A stretch of 64,000 nt of DNA from Posidonia oceanica (Eukaryota; Streptophyta; Magnoliopsida; Alismatales; Posidoniaceae): the NCBI GenBank assembly GCA_037176725.1, contig JAZBRS010000057.1, positions 82,543,501-82,607,500 of the forward strand, in the 5' to 3' direction. This document shows positions 21,583-32,777 of the stretch, in pieces. Position numbers and translations under genes: made by a program. Below the pieces are notes generated by a model. That model made no database searches. It saw only the letters and a list, made by a program, of their open reading frames with translations, and was not told where the DNA came from. Each line of letters begins with the position of its first letter. The first letter of the stretch is position 1.

Positions 21583-21939
21583 GTCCCCAGTTGTATTTCC
21601 TCCAACTCTTTTCCTATCTTCTCTTTTCTTCTCAGCCTTTCACTCTCTTTTTTGATTTTTCTGATTTTTTGCTTTTCCTTTTTTTTCGATGATTTTTCTT
21701 TTCTTTTTTTTTGTTCTTTTTCTGCTTTTTCTCTTTTTTTTTGCTTTTCTTCTTTCTCTTTTTTTTTGAAGAATTACAAGTGCGAAGAAAGGGAAATTAC
21801 AAGAACTTTAATATAGATTCCTAAAAATAAATAGAGTTGCCCCTAACTGATACTATCACTGTTTTGGGTTTTTCAATGTCTTCCCCTACCAAACTAATCA
21901 CACAAAGGAGCTAAAATATAACAGCCACACAGAGAATGC

Positions 21940-21995
21940 GTTAGACGCTAAGTCTGCTACGTATAACGTTATACGCAGGAATCTCAGCAGCTAAC
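21940..21995. repeat. 28-bp foldback units, cluster 5
   Basis: Two abutting 28-bp units, 21940-21967 (GTTAGACGC ... CGTATAAC) and 21968-21995 (GTTATACGC ... AGCTAAC), in the leader upstream of gag. Confidence 0.8.
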
Positions 21996-22699
21996 GCCCT
22001 GTTTCAAAGAACTGCACAACAACACTTTCAATCAGTGATTTAAGGTTTTAATTTTTGTTTTCGCTTTGAGATTAGTGTTTTAAACCTGTTGTAGCTCTCT
22101 GGGTTCCTTAAGGCTTAGGTATGGCTTTTTTTGGATTTGCTAAGGCTCCTCACAAGATGGGTGAATATGATTGGTACTACCCCCTACCTCAACTCCTGAG
22201 GATGCTAGGGGGAGCCTGAATACACTTAGGTCCCTACCCCGTAGAGGTAAAGCCTAGTGTACTTGGGATTGATCGGGTCCCTCACGTATGCATACACAGA
22301 AGAAATAAACAAACCACCGAAAGGGGGAGGGAGGAATACAAGTCAAGGTTTGAGGTTCTAATTATCTTTCACAAAAGGCCAAGGAGGAAGGAGGGCCCCT
22401 AGTAAAAGACAATGACAATACAAGTACCTTTTCTAAGCCCCTTGCAATAGAGGTGCTTGGGACCTAGATGGTTACTTATATAACCCAGGAAATGACACAA
22501 GCAATTTAGTTCCCAATGAGTGCTATGCAAGTCATACAAAAAGATGTGATTTTTTTATTTTTTTTGCAAAGCACCCAAAGAAACTGAAGTTCCGGTCCCT
22601 ACAGCAGAGCCGATCACCTCACACCTCAATTCTTCGGACCAATTATAACAAGGAAAACTAAAAGAAATTTTAAAACAGAAGGGTTTCTGTTCAGTAGTC

Positions 22700-22755
22700 G
22701 TTAGACGCGGATATGGCAGCGTCCATTGTTAGACGCACCAGATCATGCGTACAAC
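22700..22755. repeat. 28-bp foldback units, cluster 6
   Basis: Two abutting 28-bp units, 22700-22727 (GTTAGACGC ... GCGTCCATT) and 22728-22755 (GTTAGACGC ... TGCGTACAAC). Confidence 0.8.
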
Positions 22756-23018
22756 GTACTGACAGTATTTTTTCCAGAAAAACAGTAATTTTTACAGATC
22801 ACCCCCACGCCCGAGAATCCAGAGAGAAGGGGGAGGTGATTTTAGTTATTGACGCGAAGAAAACAAACGAAAAGAAAATCACGACGCCTCAAAACACTAC
22901 GAGGAATTTCGTCGCTTCTTTAAAACATACGAGAAAATAAGAAACTAAACTAAGAATGTCAATAATGAAGGAGGAAGAAGAAAGGAAGGGTTACTTACCT
23001 TGTACGGGAGCACTTTTA

Positions 23019-23039
23019 GCCTTCCCACCGTGATCGCCA
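23019..23039 (-). other. Candidate primer binding site of the minus-strand element
   Basis: Minus-strand TGGCGATCACGGTGGGAAGG starts three bases after ATCCACA, a possible LTR end (CA). TGG matches the CCA end of tRNAs. It shares TGGCGA with the F/G/H primer sites but differs after that. Confidence 0.35.
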
Positions 23040-23930
23040 GACTGTGGATATGGGATTTTTTGGAGGAGAAGAAGAAGATGATGAAGGAAGGTTTAGGGAA
23101 GAAGAAGGCTTCTTTTGGGCTCCCTCTTTTGCTCGCTCTATCTTCTCTTTCTCAAGATCCCCCTTCTTTGTATCCGACTTCGTCACTCCACGTGTGATGG
23201 AATCGGTGTGATCGCCACTCTCGATTCGCTTTCGCCGGCCCTCGAGACGCCTTTAGGGAGATGTGGTGTGGTTGCGGGTTCAGCTACCTTGGGACAACAC
23301 CAGCGTTGCCCAAGGGTGTCCGTGCTTGGTAAGCTCTTTCTTCCTTCTTCCTCCTTGTATGACAAATGTTAGCAAAGCAAAACAAACAAGACAATATAAA
23401 AATGGATCAATATGTGTAGTAATCTATCCAGAGTTAGTAGAAAAGAAAGTAAAGAAAACGTAGTGCGATACGTACCCGAGGGGTTTAATCCCCCAGGTTG
23501 CAACTAAAAGAGATGTATGCCTAGTTAGAACAATATATGAACTTGAAATAAAAATGCTTGATTATGCTATGGAATTAAACATGTAATATCAGAAATAAAA
23601 AAGAAATGAATGAAATAGAGTCTCCTCTGCCTATGCACAAGGTGCAAACTGTGTTGGCATGAAGCCAACAACGACAAAAGGATCCTCAAGCTTTTTCCAA
23701 GACTCTCCTTCTTTCAAAAAAAACTCTCTTCTCTTTTCAATTCTTAAGGACCTCACTTCTCTAAGATTTTTAATCTCAAGAGCATATGGGTTCCAAAAGT
23801 TTCTTAACTTCTTTTCTCTCTCAAAATTCTGGCCTCGAACTCAGTGGGGGTACCCTTGCTTTTATAGAAGCAAGGGAGGAACAAAAAATGATACAAATGC
23901 CAAGTTAGCAGAGTTTCCTGTTTTAGAAGT

Positions 23931-23986
23931 GTTATACGCTGGAAAACCAGAGTATAACGTTATAAGCGAGAGAACTCGCGTATAAC
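23931..23986. repeat. 28-bp foldback units, cluster 7 (near-perfect)
   Basis: 23931-23958 has arms GTTATACGCTGG and CCAGAGTATAAC with loop AAAA and one mismatch. 23959-23986 has arms GTTATAAGCGAG and CTCGCGTATAAC with loop AGAA and one mismatch. They abut without a gap. Confidence 0.9.
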
Positions 23987-24159
23987 GACCTCCGAGGCAT
24001 AACTGCCAGGATCAGAGAAGATTCTCCAATTAAGGAGTCTTTAAGTGCGATTAAACTCGACTTCGATGGCTTTGACCAGTCAACAGGTTCCAAAGAAGGC
24101 AAAAACATGATTTTTGGGTTAGGCCAAATAAGGAAAGCTTTGGCTGACTAGGTTGCCAC

Positions 24160-24243
24160 GTTGGACGCTGGAAAGCCAGCGGGCAATGTTAGCCGCTGGA
24201 AAACCAGCGGCCAACGTTGTACGTTGAGAAGCCAGCAGACAAC
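24160..24243. repeat. 28-bp foldback units, cluster 8 (three abutting)
   Basis: Units 24160-24187, 24188-24215 and 24216-24243. The middle one has arms GTTAGCCGCTGG and CCAGCGGCCAAC with loop AAAA and a single mismatch. All are exactly 28 bp. Confidence 0.9.
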
Positions 24244-24733
24244 ACCCTTAATCAGTTTAACTTCCAAATTTGGTCAGAACGTAAAGAACACTTAAGTTGC
24301 CAACATTTGGGGCTCGAAAAGGTATAGCATTCTGGACTTGAGAGGAACATTTGGCTCAAGTGAGATTCAGAAATGGGTGGAGAGCTTCTAAGAGCGACCT
24401 AATGCAAGAGACTATCCTAACATGAAGGGAGTGCCAAAACGGGATATCTACAGCAAGCAGCTCCCTAACTTCCAACCAGGTGCCCAATACCTCCAAGTTA
24501 GGGATAGGGGAAACCTACATGCCTATGAGGGAGCAAAAAATGAAAAGATTAGGTGCAGGTCCTTGAGAGTTTGGCATGGAGCCTGTCCTCACCACCCCAC
24601 CACCCCCACATTGCAAATACCTTTCCCAAAGCGCCACCATCAAGTTAGGAGTTTGAATAGAGTCCAGTGAGTCAGGGACCACTCTCTTCCTTTACAGCAG
24701 GCGCTAAAGCACTCCATATACTGAGGGCCACAA

Positions 24734-24738
24734 CATCT
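24734..24738. repeat. Left target site duplication of LTR B (catct)
   Basis: catct precedes the TG end and recurs at 30710-30714. Confidence 0.9.
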
Positions 24739-27445
24739 TGTTGACACCCCATTTTGACCAGCTGAATCAATTGGAATCTCCTGGTGGCTTCTGAATCCAA
24801 ATCTAGGTCCAAACCTACACCATTCCTTTTCATCCTTCTCTTCAAAACAAGCCCAAACCTAACCTAGAATCACACCCCTTTCCCAAGCCCAAAAACTATC
24901 CAAAAATCGTAGGAAAACTTACCCTTCTTGACTTAGAAAACCCACCAAAAATCCCTTAGAATTTTAAACCAAAACCACTGCCAAAAACCCTAGAAAACCT
25001 AGGTAAAACTACCATTTTTCTACACCTCAAAACCCTTCCAAAACCTTCCAAAATCCAAATCCAAACCCTAGGTCCAACACTAGAGACGCTAGGCCACACA
25101 CTCCCCAAATTTCAACTCTTTTCTAAACTTCTAACCCCTTCTTTTATTCAAATTATCCTTTTCTCTCTCCTGGATTACTCTTTTCTCTCTCCTCCTTATT
25201 CTCTTTCTTTTCACTCCTTTCTCTCTCCTTTCCTTGCTTGGCTGTGGGCCCACCTTGTGCATCTATCTCTTCTGCATTTTATTTATATTTTTATTTTATT
25301 TTTAGCTTATCTTTGGATTTTCTAATATTTATTTTCCTTCAACTCCTCTCTTTCTTCTTTACTCCTTCGTTTCTCCCTTTTCTTCTTCCTTTTCCTTTTC
25401 TTTTCCTTTCTTCTACTAAATCTTAAAAAAACCCTTAAAAACCTTTAAAACTCTAAAACAAAAGAAAAACAAATCAAAATCCTAAGAAGAAATAATTAAA
25501 AACTTAAACAAGCAACTAAAAACAAAAACCTAACTAGATCTAACTAAAACTAAAAGCTATGAGGGCAATCTAAAAAATACAAAACAAACAAAAAGAAAAC
25601 GCTATAAAATCAAGCAAAAATCAAAATATAATCAAAACAAACCAAAAGTAAAAGTCCTATTAAAAATAATCAAAAAACAAATCCTAAGAAGAAAAAAAAC
25701 AATTAAAAACTACTAAGACAACTAATTAAGGAAAAAAAACTTAACTTAACAAATCTAAAAGAAACAATTTAAGAACATAATTAAAAACAAAAAAGAAACA
25801 ATCAAAAACATGAAACAATTTAAAAACACTCAATTAAAAACTAGACAAGAAGAACTTAATTAAATATTAAAAGAATTTAACAAACAAAATCAAATTTAAA
25901 AGAAGACTTAAGAAAAAACCCTAAAAGACTAAAATCAAAAGCCAAAACTCACCCTAATTAACAAATTAAAAACAATCCATTAAAAAATCCTAAAAATCCC
26001 AACTTAACAAAAAAAGACTTAACAAGAAAAACTTAACTAAAAACAATTTTTAAAACATGACAAACATTTAAACAAAATCAAAAAACAAATTAAAAGAAAA
26101 CTTAAATCAAAACTAAAACTTTCTTAATTAACTAATTAAAAAACAATCTTATAAAAACCAAACTAAAATCCTAGCTTAAACACAACTACTCTAAAAATAT
26201 TTTCAAAACTTTTCTATTTTTATTTTAATTTTCTTCTTCTTCCTCTTCTTCCTTTCTTTTTTCCTTTCTTCCTTTCTTTTCTATTCTTTTCCCCTTCCTT
26301 TGCTCCAGCCCGTTTAGCCCGCAGCTGCCCCTCTCCCTCCTTCCTGCCTTTCTTTCTTTCTTTTTTTTCTTTTTTCGCAAGGCCTGGCCCACGCTAGCAT
26401 CTTCCTCCTCTTCCGTCCTTCTTCCTCTTCTTCCTCAGACTTCTCCTTCTCCCGCGAGCTGCAACCTTCCCTCCTTCCATTCAAATTCAATTCTCCCTCT
26501 CGGTCATTTCGGCCAACAGCTCCCTCCTCCTCTCTCAGCTCTCAGCGGCTTCCCTGGAGCAGTAATTGCCAGTCGCCTCACCGACTGTCCTTTACCTCTG
26601 CAGCTGTCAGCCCGCGCCGATGGGATTTCAAAATCCCAGCCCGCGCTCGTCTCCATCTGAGCTCCTGATAAAACCTCACCTAATCTCCTCCTTCCACCAC
26701 CCTTTTTCGTCGTCCAAGAGAGAGAGCCCTGAGAGCAGCTGAGAGCACCCAATTCTCCTTCTTTCCCTCCGCAAAAACTTAGCTCCTCTTCCTCTTTCAT
26801 TCCATCTGAAACCAGAGCCTCCATCTCCATCCGAACCACTCCCATTTCACCCCCCAATCTCGACCAAACTCCTAGCATCACTGCCCTCCATCTCACGCCC
26901 GAAATCACCCTGAAAACACCCTCCATCCACCTGATACAGCTCAACAGAACCCAACACCTCCTTGCTCAGAATTCCCATCTCCCTTGAGACCCAAACTTGT
27001 CCAAACTCCAGCATCCAACTCACCAGAACCCCACCTTCCCAGACCACCTGAGCTTCAGCCCTCACCCCCACCACAGCACCAACCATCCACTTCAAACACC
27101 TGTAGCAATTTCTGCCCAAAATCTTCTTCTCCAGCCCTCCACCAGCCCTCCCAAGCATCCAGAGACCTCCACTGAGCAACCAGGAGTTCGCCGGCACCTT
27201 CCAATTGAACCAGAGGGCAGTGAACACCTCCCCCCACCACAGACGACCTACTGAGCACCCATAGAAGCCGATTCCTCCTCCGATCGTCGAAGCTCTGCTC
27301 CAGCTGTCCAGGAAGCACCAGAGGGTCGCACTGAGAAGATCCAAGCCTTCCTGAGCCGTCGACGTCCCCTCCTTCAGCCGGACGAACTTTGCCGGCGTCC
27401 ATTGAAACCCCCTGCGTCGGGGGGACTTCTCAGCCACAGAAACAG

Positions 27446-27447
27446 GT
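27446..27447 (+). other. Conserved splice-donor-like GT in LTR B
   Basis: GAAACAG/GTAATTTCC ends the GC-rich block. The same place is GAAGCAG/GTAATCTCC in G, CCGCAG/GTATTT in H and GGCAG/GTAACTCC in A. A second donor-like CCAAG/GTAAGT is at 29309. Confidence 0.5.
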
Positions 27448-28479
27448 AATTTCCTTTCCCCTTAGCCTAATTTTCTTTCCCTCTTGCTTTTCCGGCCATT
27501 AGAATAGGGTTTCCCTCCGTCTGCATCGAAGTCAACGCCGTCGCTCCATCGTCTTCTCCGGCGAGCTCTGGATCTGATCCGCCGCTCCGATCAGCAGAAC
27601 TCCACTCCGAGTGTCGCCCGACCTCCGCACGAGCTCCAGGAGCACGCCCCTACTCTCAGAATGCTTTGACATCGTGCCGATCGTCTGGTCGACCTCCAAA
27701 AGTCCTGCAGACCTCTGTCACCCTCTCCGGCCTGCTCCAGGCCACGCCATGGCTCGCCGATGCCTCTCCGGTCTCCGCACAGCTCCAGTGAATGCAGCCC
27801 ACCGCTCAGCGCCGCTCCAGCTGCCCTCCTCCTCCGTTCATGGTCACTGGTAGCAACTGCTATAGTGACCATGGCTGCTGTGAATTTACTGTGCTCTTAT
27901 TTTCCATTAGCATGCAAATTTTGCCATATATTGCATTTCTGCCTCCTGTTTTTATTTTATTGCTTTCCAATCCTGCCATCGTTTAAGAATCATTTAAGTT
28001 TGAATTTAAATCATATGAAATTACATAAAAAACCTAAAAATCTGATTAATTGCTAGTTAGTCCTCCTACTGTGTTTTCCTTTAGCTTTTATTTTAGTTCA
28101 GCCCCTGCATGTATCTTTATTTTCTTTTCAGTCCTTTGCAGTTACAGTTTATTTATTTTTCTTTATTTCCAGCCCAGTCATTTATTTTATTTACATTCCA
28201 GTCCAATTACAGTACATTTAAGTTTCTGCACATTTATTTTCTAATCCTGCTATTTATTTTATTTACTTATTAGTCCTGCTATAGTTCAGACATAGGTTTT
28301 CTTCTTTATTTTTTTAGTCCTGTAGTTTTTTATTTTTGCATGTTAGTCCTTTAGTTGATAATCTCATTTAATACTCTGATTTTTACCTTAGTACATTGCA
28401 TTTTAGCCCTCCTCTTTACTTTATTTTCTTTTTAGTCCTCTGATCTGTTGATAAAAGCTTTTATTTTCTTACTTTTCTT

Positions 28480-29010
28480 ACTACATTGCATTTTCCCCCC
28501 TTGCTTTTTGATTTTTGCACATAGGTCCTTCATTTGCATGCACAACATCTGTTTTTCAGCATTTTTTCTTATAAAATTGCATTTTAGACCCTACATGTTT
28601 TAAAATTACACATAGGTCCTCTGCATGTTTATAAAAATCATTTAAATGCATATTTTTTCTTATAAAATTGCATTTCAACCCCTGCATATTTCAAAATTGC
28701 ACTTAGGTCCACTGTTTAATTCACAGAACCCATTTTTTCTGCATTTTACCTTATAAAATTGCATTTCAATCCCTGCATGTTTTCAAACTGCATGTAAGTC
28801 CTTCACATGATTTCAAAACTCATTTAAATACGTGTTTTCCTTATTAAATTGCATTTTAGATCCTGCATTTTTATTAAATTGCATTCAGACCCTCAAGTTT
28901 TCAAAAACCTTGCATATAAGCCCCTAACTTTTCAAAATCTTTGCATTTAGGTCCTTAACTTTTTCAAAAATTGCATATAGGTCCTTAAGTTTTCTAAAAA
29001 GTCTTTCTTA
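28480..29010 (+). repeat. Degenerate GCATTTTAGACCCTGCAT repeats in LTR B
   Basis: Loosely repeated 35-75 bp units with aaaattgcattt, ccctgcatgtttt and taggtcc. Same module in F (44560-45720), G (52420-53110), H (60240-60850) and A (7000-7750, reversed). Confidence 0.7.
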
Positions 29011-29769
29011 GGTCCTTTTCTTGCATTTTTGCATGCATTGCACCCATGCATCTTTGCATTGGGCATCCTTGCACACACCTAAGTATTCCTAGCTCCCATT
29101 TACATGGGAGGACCTATTTTGCACACCCCTAGGACCTCCTTTACACTTAGATCCATTCTTCTCCCCTATTCTGACCCTCCTGCCTTGAAGCCAGCATATC
29201 TTCTGATCGGGCTGCCGGATCTTCTCAACCAAGCTACCTAGATAACCCTGGCGGAGCGCACTTCAATGCAGGCCAAGCATTTCTCAGATCAGGCTTCAGA
29301 TTTCCAAGGTAAGTCCTTCTGAACCCCTGCACAGCATTCATTTACGCATCATTTGCATTGCATGCATTGTTTTTGCTTTCTGTTTCCTCGAGCATGTAGA
29401 TTAAGGCCTCCTCTTCTCATCTATCAACTCTATCTCCCCTTTTCGTGTACTCTCAGTGTTTTGGGTCGAGTTTCCCCTGGATTCACTACCAATTGCGACT
29501 TTCTTCCCCTATTTCCACGATCCGATCGCATCGCGAGCTTTTGGCAGCGTGCAAGACATATCGTGGGACACTTTGGTGGGAAACAGTCACAGAACAGTGG
29601 TAATCCCTCCACTTGCTTCCTTTCCCCTTTGTAGGTCTTCGCACCTACATTGTGTGGTCCCTAAATGGTGTCGGTTCTCACACTCACACCGTTTGCCTCC
29701 CCTTTGTTTCTCCTGCTATTTCTCTTTGCATCTGCATCTGCATGGCTTTACCGATGTTTTATCTCGCTT

Positions 29770-30010
29770 GCTTTGGCATCGTTTTGCGTGCCCGCTTTCT
29801 TTTCTTGCACCATTTTGCGTGCTGGCTTTGTTTTCTGCACCGTTTCGTGTGCCGCTTCTGTTTCTTGCACTGTTTTGCATGCTTGCTTTGTTTCTCGCAC
29901 CATTTTGCATACCTACCTTGCTTTTCGCACTGTTTTGCGTGCTGATCTTGTTTCCTGCACCGTTTCGTGTGCTGCTTCTGTTTCTCGCATCGTTTTACGT
30001 GTTTTATGTT
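29770..30010 (+). repeat. GTTTTGCGTGCC tandem array, LTR B
   Basis: About 30-bp units around ccgttttgcgtgcc, shorter and more diverged than in A and H. Confidence 0.8.
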
Positions 30011-30302
30011 GTTTTCTCTTGCATGTCGCTTGCATTGCTTAGTTTTATCGCCGTTTTTCTTTATCGACTGCATTTGCATAGAGGGTAGTGATGCTTACTA
30101 TCTGGAGTTCTCACGAACCAGGGTTCGCCCGGTTCGGAACACAGACAGCGTTGCTGAGCGCTTAGACTGCACGTTTATTTCCTTGCATTGCATCTCATCA
30201 CTTAGAGCACACCTTTGAGCATTCATATAGGCATTCATTGGCACTTAGGCATCCAAACCTGCATTTCCCTGCGTATGCGAGCATAAGCCAAGAAAGACCG
30301 AT

Positions 30303-30354
30303 TCTCGGGCGTGTCGGGGGTGCCTAACACCTTTCCCGCACGTAACAGGAGTCC
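30303..30354 (+). promoter_or_regulatory. Conserved LTR 3' block (B)
   Basis: tcgggcgtgtcgggggtgcc followed by taacacctttcccgcacg, matching the other LTR copies. Confidence 0.6.
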
Positions 30355-30533
30355 TTGTCCAGTTTTTTGGCCTGCAATGACCATATTGTCCTTATCCTAG
30401 GCATGAGTCATATCATTTGCATTCATTTGCATTTGTTTTCCTTTGCATTGCTTTGCATTGCATCCTTTGCTTAGTTTTGTGTGTAAACCCACGCATTTCC
30501 CCGATTTTCCTTGTCTTCCGATAATAGACACGG

Positions 30534-30544
30534 TGGCGACTCTG
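30534..30544 (+). other. Primer-site-like relic inside LTR B
   Basis: TGGCGACTCTG, 175 bp before the LTR end. Confidence 0.65.
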
Positions 30545-30709
30545 AATTGTCTTATCTTCTTCTTTTCTTACCTTTTCTCCTCTGATTTAAGTGTTTTCGA
30601 GTTGAGCCTTCCTCCTCGGACATAGCCGCTTATAGTGAGCCTGATTTCGATTGGTGCACGCGAGCTTTTAGCAATGTGCATGGACGATCTGAACATTGGG
30701 ATTACTACA

Positions 30710-30714
30710 CATCT
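30710..30714. repeat. Right target site duplication of LTR B (catct)
   Basis: Second copy of the 5-bp duplication. Confidence 0.9.
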
Positions 30715-31113
30715 ATCATAGATCATGCATGTATCTATGCATATCAATCATATAGCATGCACACCTGCACAACATCAATCTTTCTCCCCTCCTATCATCC
30801 CGCTCTACAATACTTGGCCCCGGCACTGAGACAGTACTTCTATCAAGCACGCGTCGACCACCTTCATGCTACGCTGGTCCAGAGCTCCCATCAACCGCCT
30901 TCTGTGCAGACAGAATCATCCCTTGCTTGAATATGCTTAATATCTGCATTTTGACTGCCAACTGTTGGACCTGTTTAATTACTTTGCTATCATTGAAATA
31001 TGCCCCTTCATCAGTCAGTGGTTATATGCCTGTATCTGATCTGACAAGCTGCACCTTTGGCTATAGGTATCTGCAGATCTTGCACCAGCTGCCCGCATTC
31101 TCCCGCTCGCATA
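30715..31113. other. 5' flank of the DUF7745-like gene
   Basis: No recognisable protein. A plausible splice acceptor (ggctatag) precedes the coding part near 31065. The upstream promoter may have been separated by LTR B. Confidence 0.4.
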
Positions 31114-32269
31114 ATGGGTTACCCTACTCCAGTGACCCCCATGCATTGCTCTGGAGCCCTGCGAGAGTGGGTTGGCAAGCTCACAGACGATGACCGTGAG
31201 AAGCTGTGCACCTGGGGCATACCCTCTAAGCTTCTGAAGGTTGCAAACGTCAAGGTGAGCCGGCATCTCCTGTGTGCCGCTGCAAGGTTCTGGAAACCAG
31301 CACACCACGTCTTCCGCTTTGGCAGGACAGAGTTGACGTCCACACTGGAGGAAGTGCGCCGGATCTGCGGCTTCTCTAGGCTCATGGGGCCAACTATTTT
31401 CGTAAGGCGTGACAAGTACATTGCAACCCTAAGCCAACTATCTGGGCTCTCTGCGAAAGGCTGCCAGCAAAGACTAATTTGCACCAGCAGGCCCACGCCC
31501 ATGCTTCGCCCAGCTGCAGCTCTGGGGATTTGTCACCCGCTTTCTAGGTGAACTGATTTTCACACATGGCCGGATGACGGTTGCAATCGAGATTGCTGAG
31601 ATCGCACTTGTAGTAGCGACCCGGCAGATTGATCTAGCACCAGTCGTCCTAGCAGAGACATATCGCGGGCTGGACCGCGTCGCACACCGCTGCCGCCACT
31701 TCCACGGCTGCGAAGCGCTTGTGCAAATTTGGCTAGCTGCACACCTAGAGTTGGATATCATGCACCCCCAAAGGCACGCCATCGAGGTATACTGCAGCAG
31801 TGGTCATGCAAGGACCATCAAAAGCATCCCATAGGAATACAAGAAGCTATCTGAGCTGGCGGATGATGCGGTAACTTGGCGAATCATCCCGTCTATAGCC
31901 GAGCCATTCACTGTCTTCTTTGGCGCCCGCGACATGCGACTCGTGGTGTTGCCAGGATTCACCGAGGGCGTAGAGTACCACTCCATCCGAGTTATGCGGC
32001 AGTTTGGCTTCGTGCAAGGCACCTTTGTTGATAGCACAGCGCCGAGGCTCTTGCAGGCTTATCTTCTCAGCTCAGCTGCTGCCACAATAGAATCAGCTGA
32101 CCTGATGCAACATAGGGTGAAGTCAACGGATATTACAGTTGCTAGAGGCTCAGGATGCACTCTTGAATATATCACTAAGGTGCAGGGACTCTGGCCCATT
32201 AGCGAGATCCTGCCTGGCACCCCTCAGTTCCCTGACTCCAGGAAGTCCAAGAAGGTCCGACTCAGCTAG
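31114..32269 (+). pseudogene. DUF7745-like plant protein, decayed
   Basis: The first Met in the coding frame gives MGYPTPVTPMHCSGALREWV. Then AARFWKPAHHVFRFGRTELT and STLEEVRRICGFS resemble the FW.P.h.F.FG..el..TLEE motif of DUF7745-type plant proteins often linked to transposable elements. After a frameshift at about 31470-31570 it continues with ALVQIWLAAHLELDIMHP and GVEYHSIRVMRQFGFVQGTF. A TAG at 31832-31834 falls where Gln fits (P-Q-EYKKL). The stop is at 32267-32269 after a basic tail. The function of the family is unknown to me. The domain name is a recognition by motif, not a search result. Confidence 0.6.
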
Positions 32270-32777
32270 GGCATCTGTGCAGCTGCCTGCTTTCAATTTT
32301 TTGAATCATGCTGTAACTTTCGGTCTGGCATAGGCATGTAATTAAAGTTCAATCAATGCAAAGATGTTTCCTGTCATCAGATTGTGTTGCATGCTCCGCA
32401 TCTTGCATATCTGTTCCTGCCAGGATGCTGTAGGAAACACGTCAAAGCAATTCAGAGAGCTGGAAGTAGCAACCAGGACTCTTGGCACAAAGGAGTCGTA
32501 GGCAAAGCCTCCCTAGCAACCAAGCAACACGCTGGAATCTCTGCAGACCCACGCCGCCAAAGCAAGCAAGACTGCAGCGCATCCCGTCCGGATCATCCTC
32601 CAGGCTGGTACCCCTAACTACCTGTTCGGCAAACACGTTAGTTTTGTCTGCATTTCTTTGCTTTCTCGATGCCAGGGACGCTTCAGCTACCCCCCGGTAA
32701 CATTCTTGATACTAGGAGCATCTTTTTTTGCTACCCTGCGGTATCGCTCCCCTTTCCCTTTTCTTTTCTCTTTGTGC
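32270..32777. other. 3' flank of the DUF7745-like gene
   Basis: No further coding sequence. It leads directly into the hairpin array. Confidence 0.5.

Larger units (their letters stand above)
21583..23018. other. Leader of the minus-strand element, no gene seen
   Basis: Pyrimidine-rich plus-strand tract (21600-21770), AT-rich sequence, two foldback clusters and a GA-rich stretch near 22960-22990. No conserved frame. Position between gag and the candidate primer site makes it the 5' leader. Confidence 0.5.
23043..24733 (-). mobile_element. Possible 5' LTR (part) of the minus-strand element
   Basis: If 23019-23039 is the primer site, the 5' LTR runs rightwards from 23043. It holds two foldback clusters and no gene. 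Its outer end is not found; solo LTR B may have inserted into or beside it. No second copy is seen in this window, so the 3' LTR would lie left of position 1. Confidence 0.35.
24739..30709 (+). mobile_element. Solo LTR B (5971 bp)
   Basis: Starts TGTTGACACCCC and ends ATTACTACA, flanked by 5-bp duplications catct. After the right end the sequence is target DNA, not a primer site, so this is a solo LTR. Modules in order: telo-box-like AAACCCTAG (about 24960-25090), CTCTCTCCTGGATTA repeats (25150-25210), AT-rich block (25420-26200), GC-rich block (26300-27870), degenerate GCATTTTAGACC-type repeats (28480-29010), GTTTTGCGTGC array (29770-30010), conserved block (30303-30354) and primer-site relic (30534-30544). 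By eye it is closest to LTR G. Confidence 0.9.

Noticed and set aside
25..24243. GTT...AAC repeats of 28 bp as a CRISPR-like array
   Set aside because: Units abut without spacers, vary in sequence, are scattered over 24 kb and lie in plant DNA with introns and LTRs. No cas genes.
24960..25090. AAACCCTAG stretches as interstitial telomere repeats
   Set aside because: Copies are spaced and mixed with other words rather than in tandem; they fit telo-box promoter motifs better.
26504..27437. Long open frames in the GC-rich LTR blocks (also 7847-8584, 35413-36085, 51203-51748, 58792-59810)
   Set aside because: Frames are not kept between homologous LTRs and no known domain is seen. High GC content alone gives long frames.
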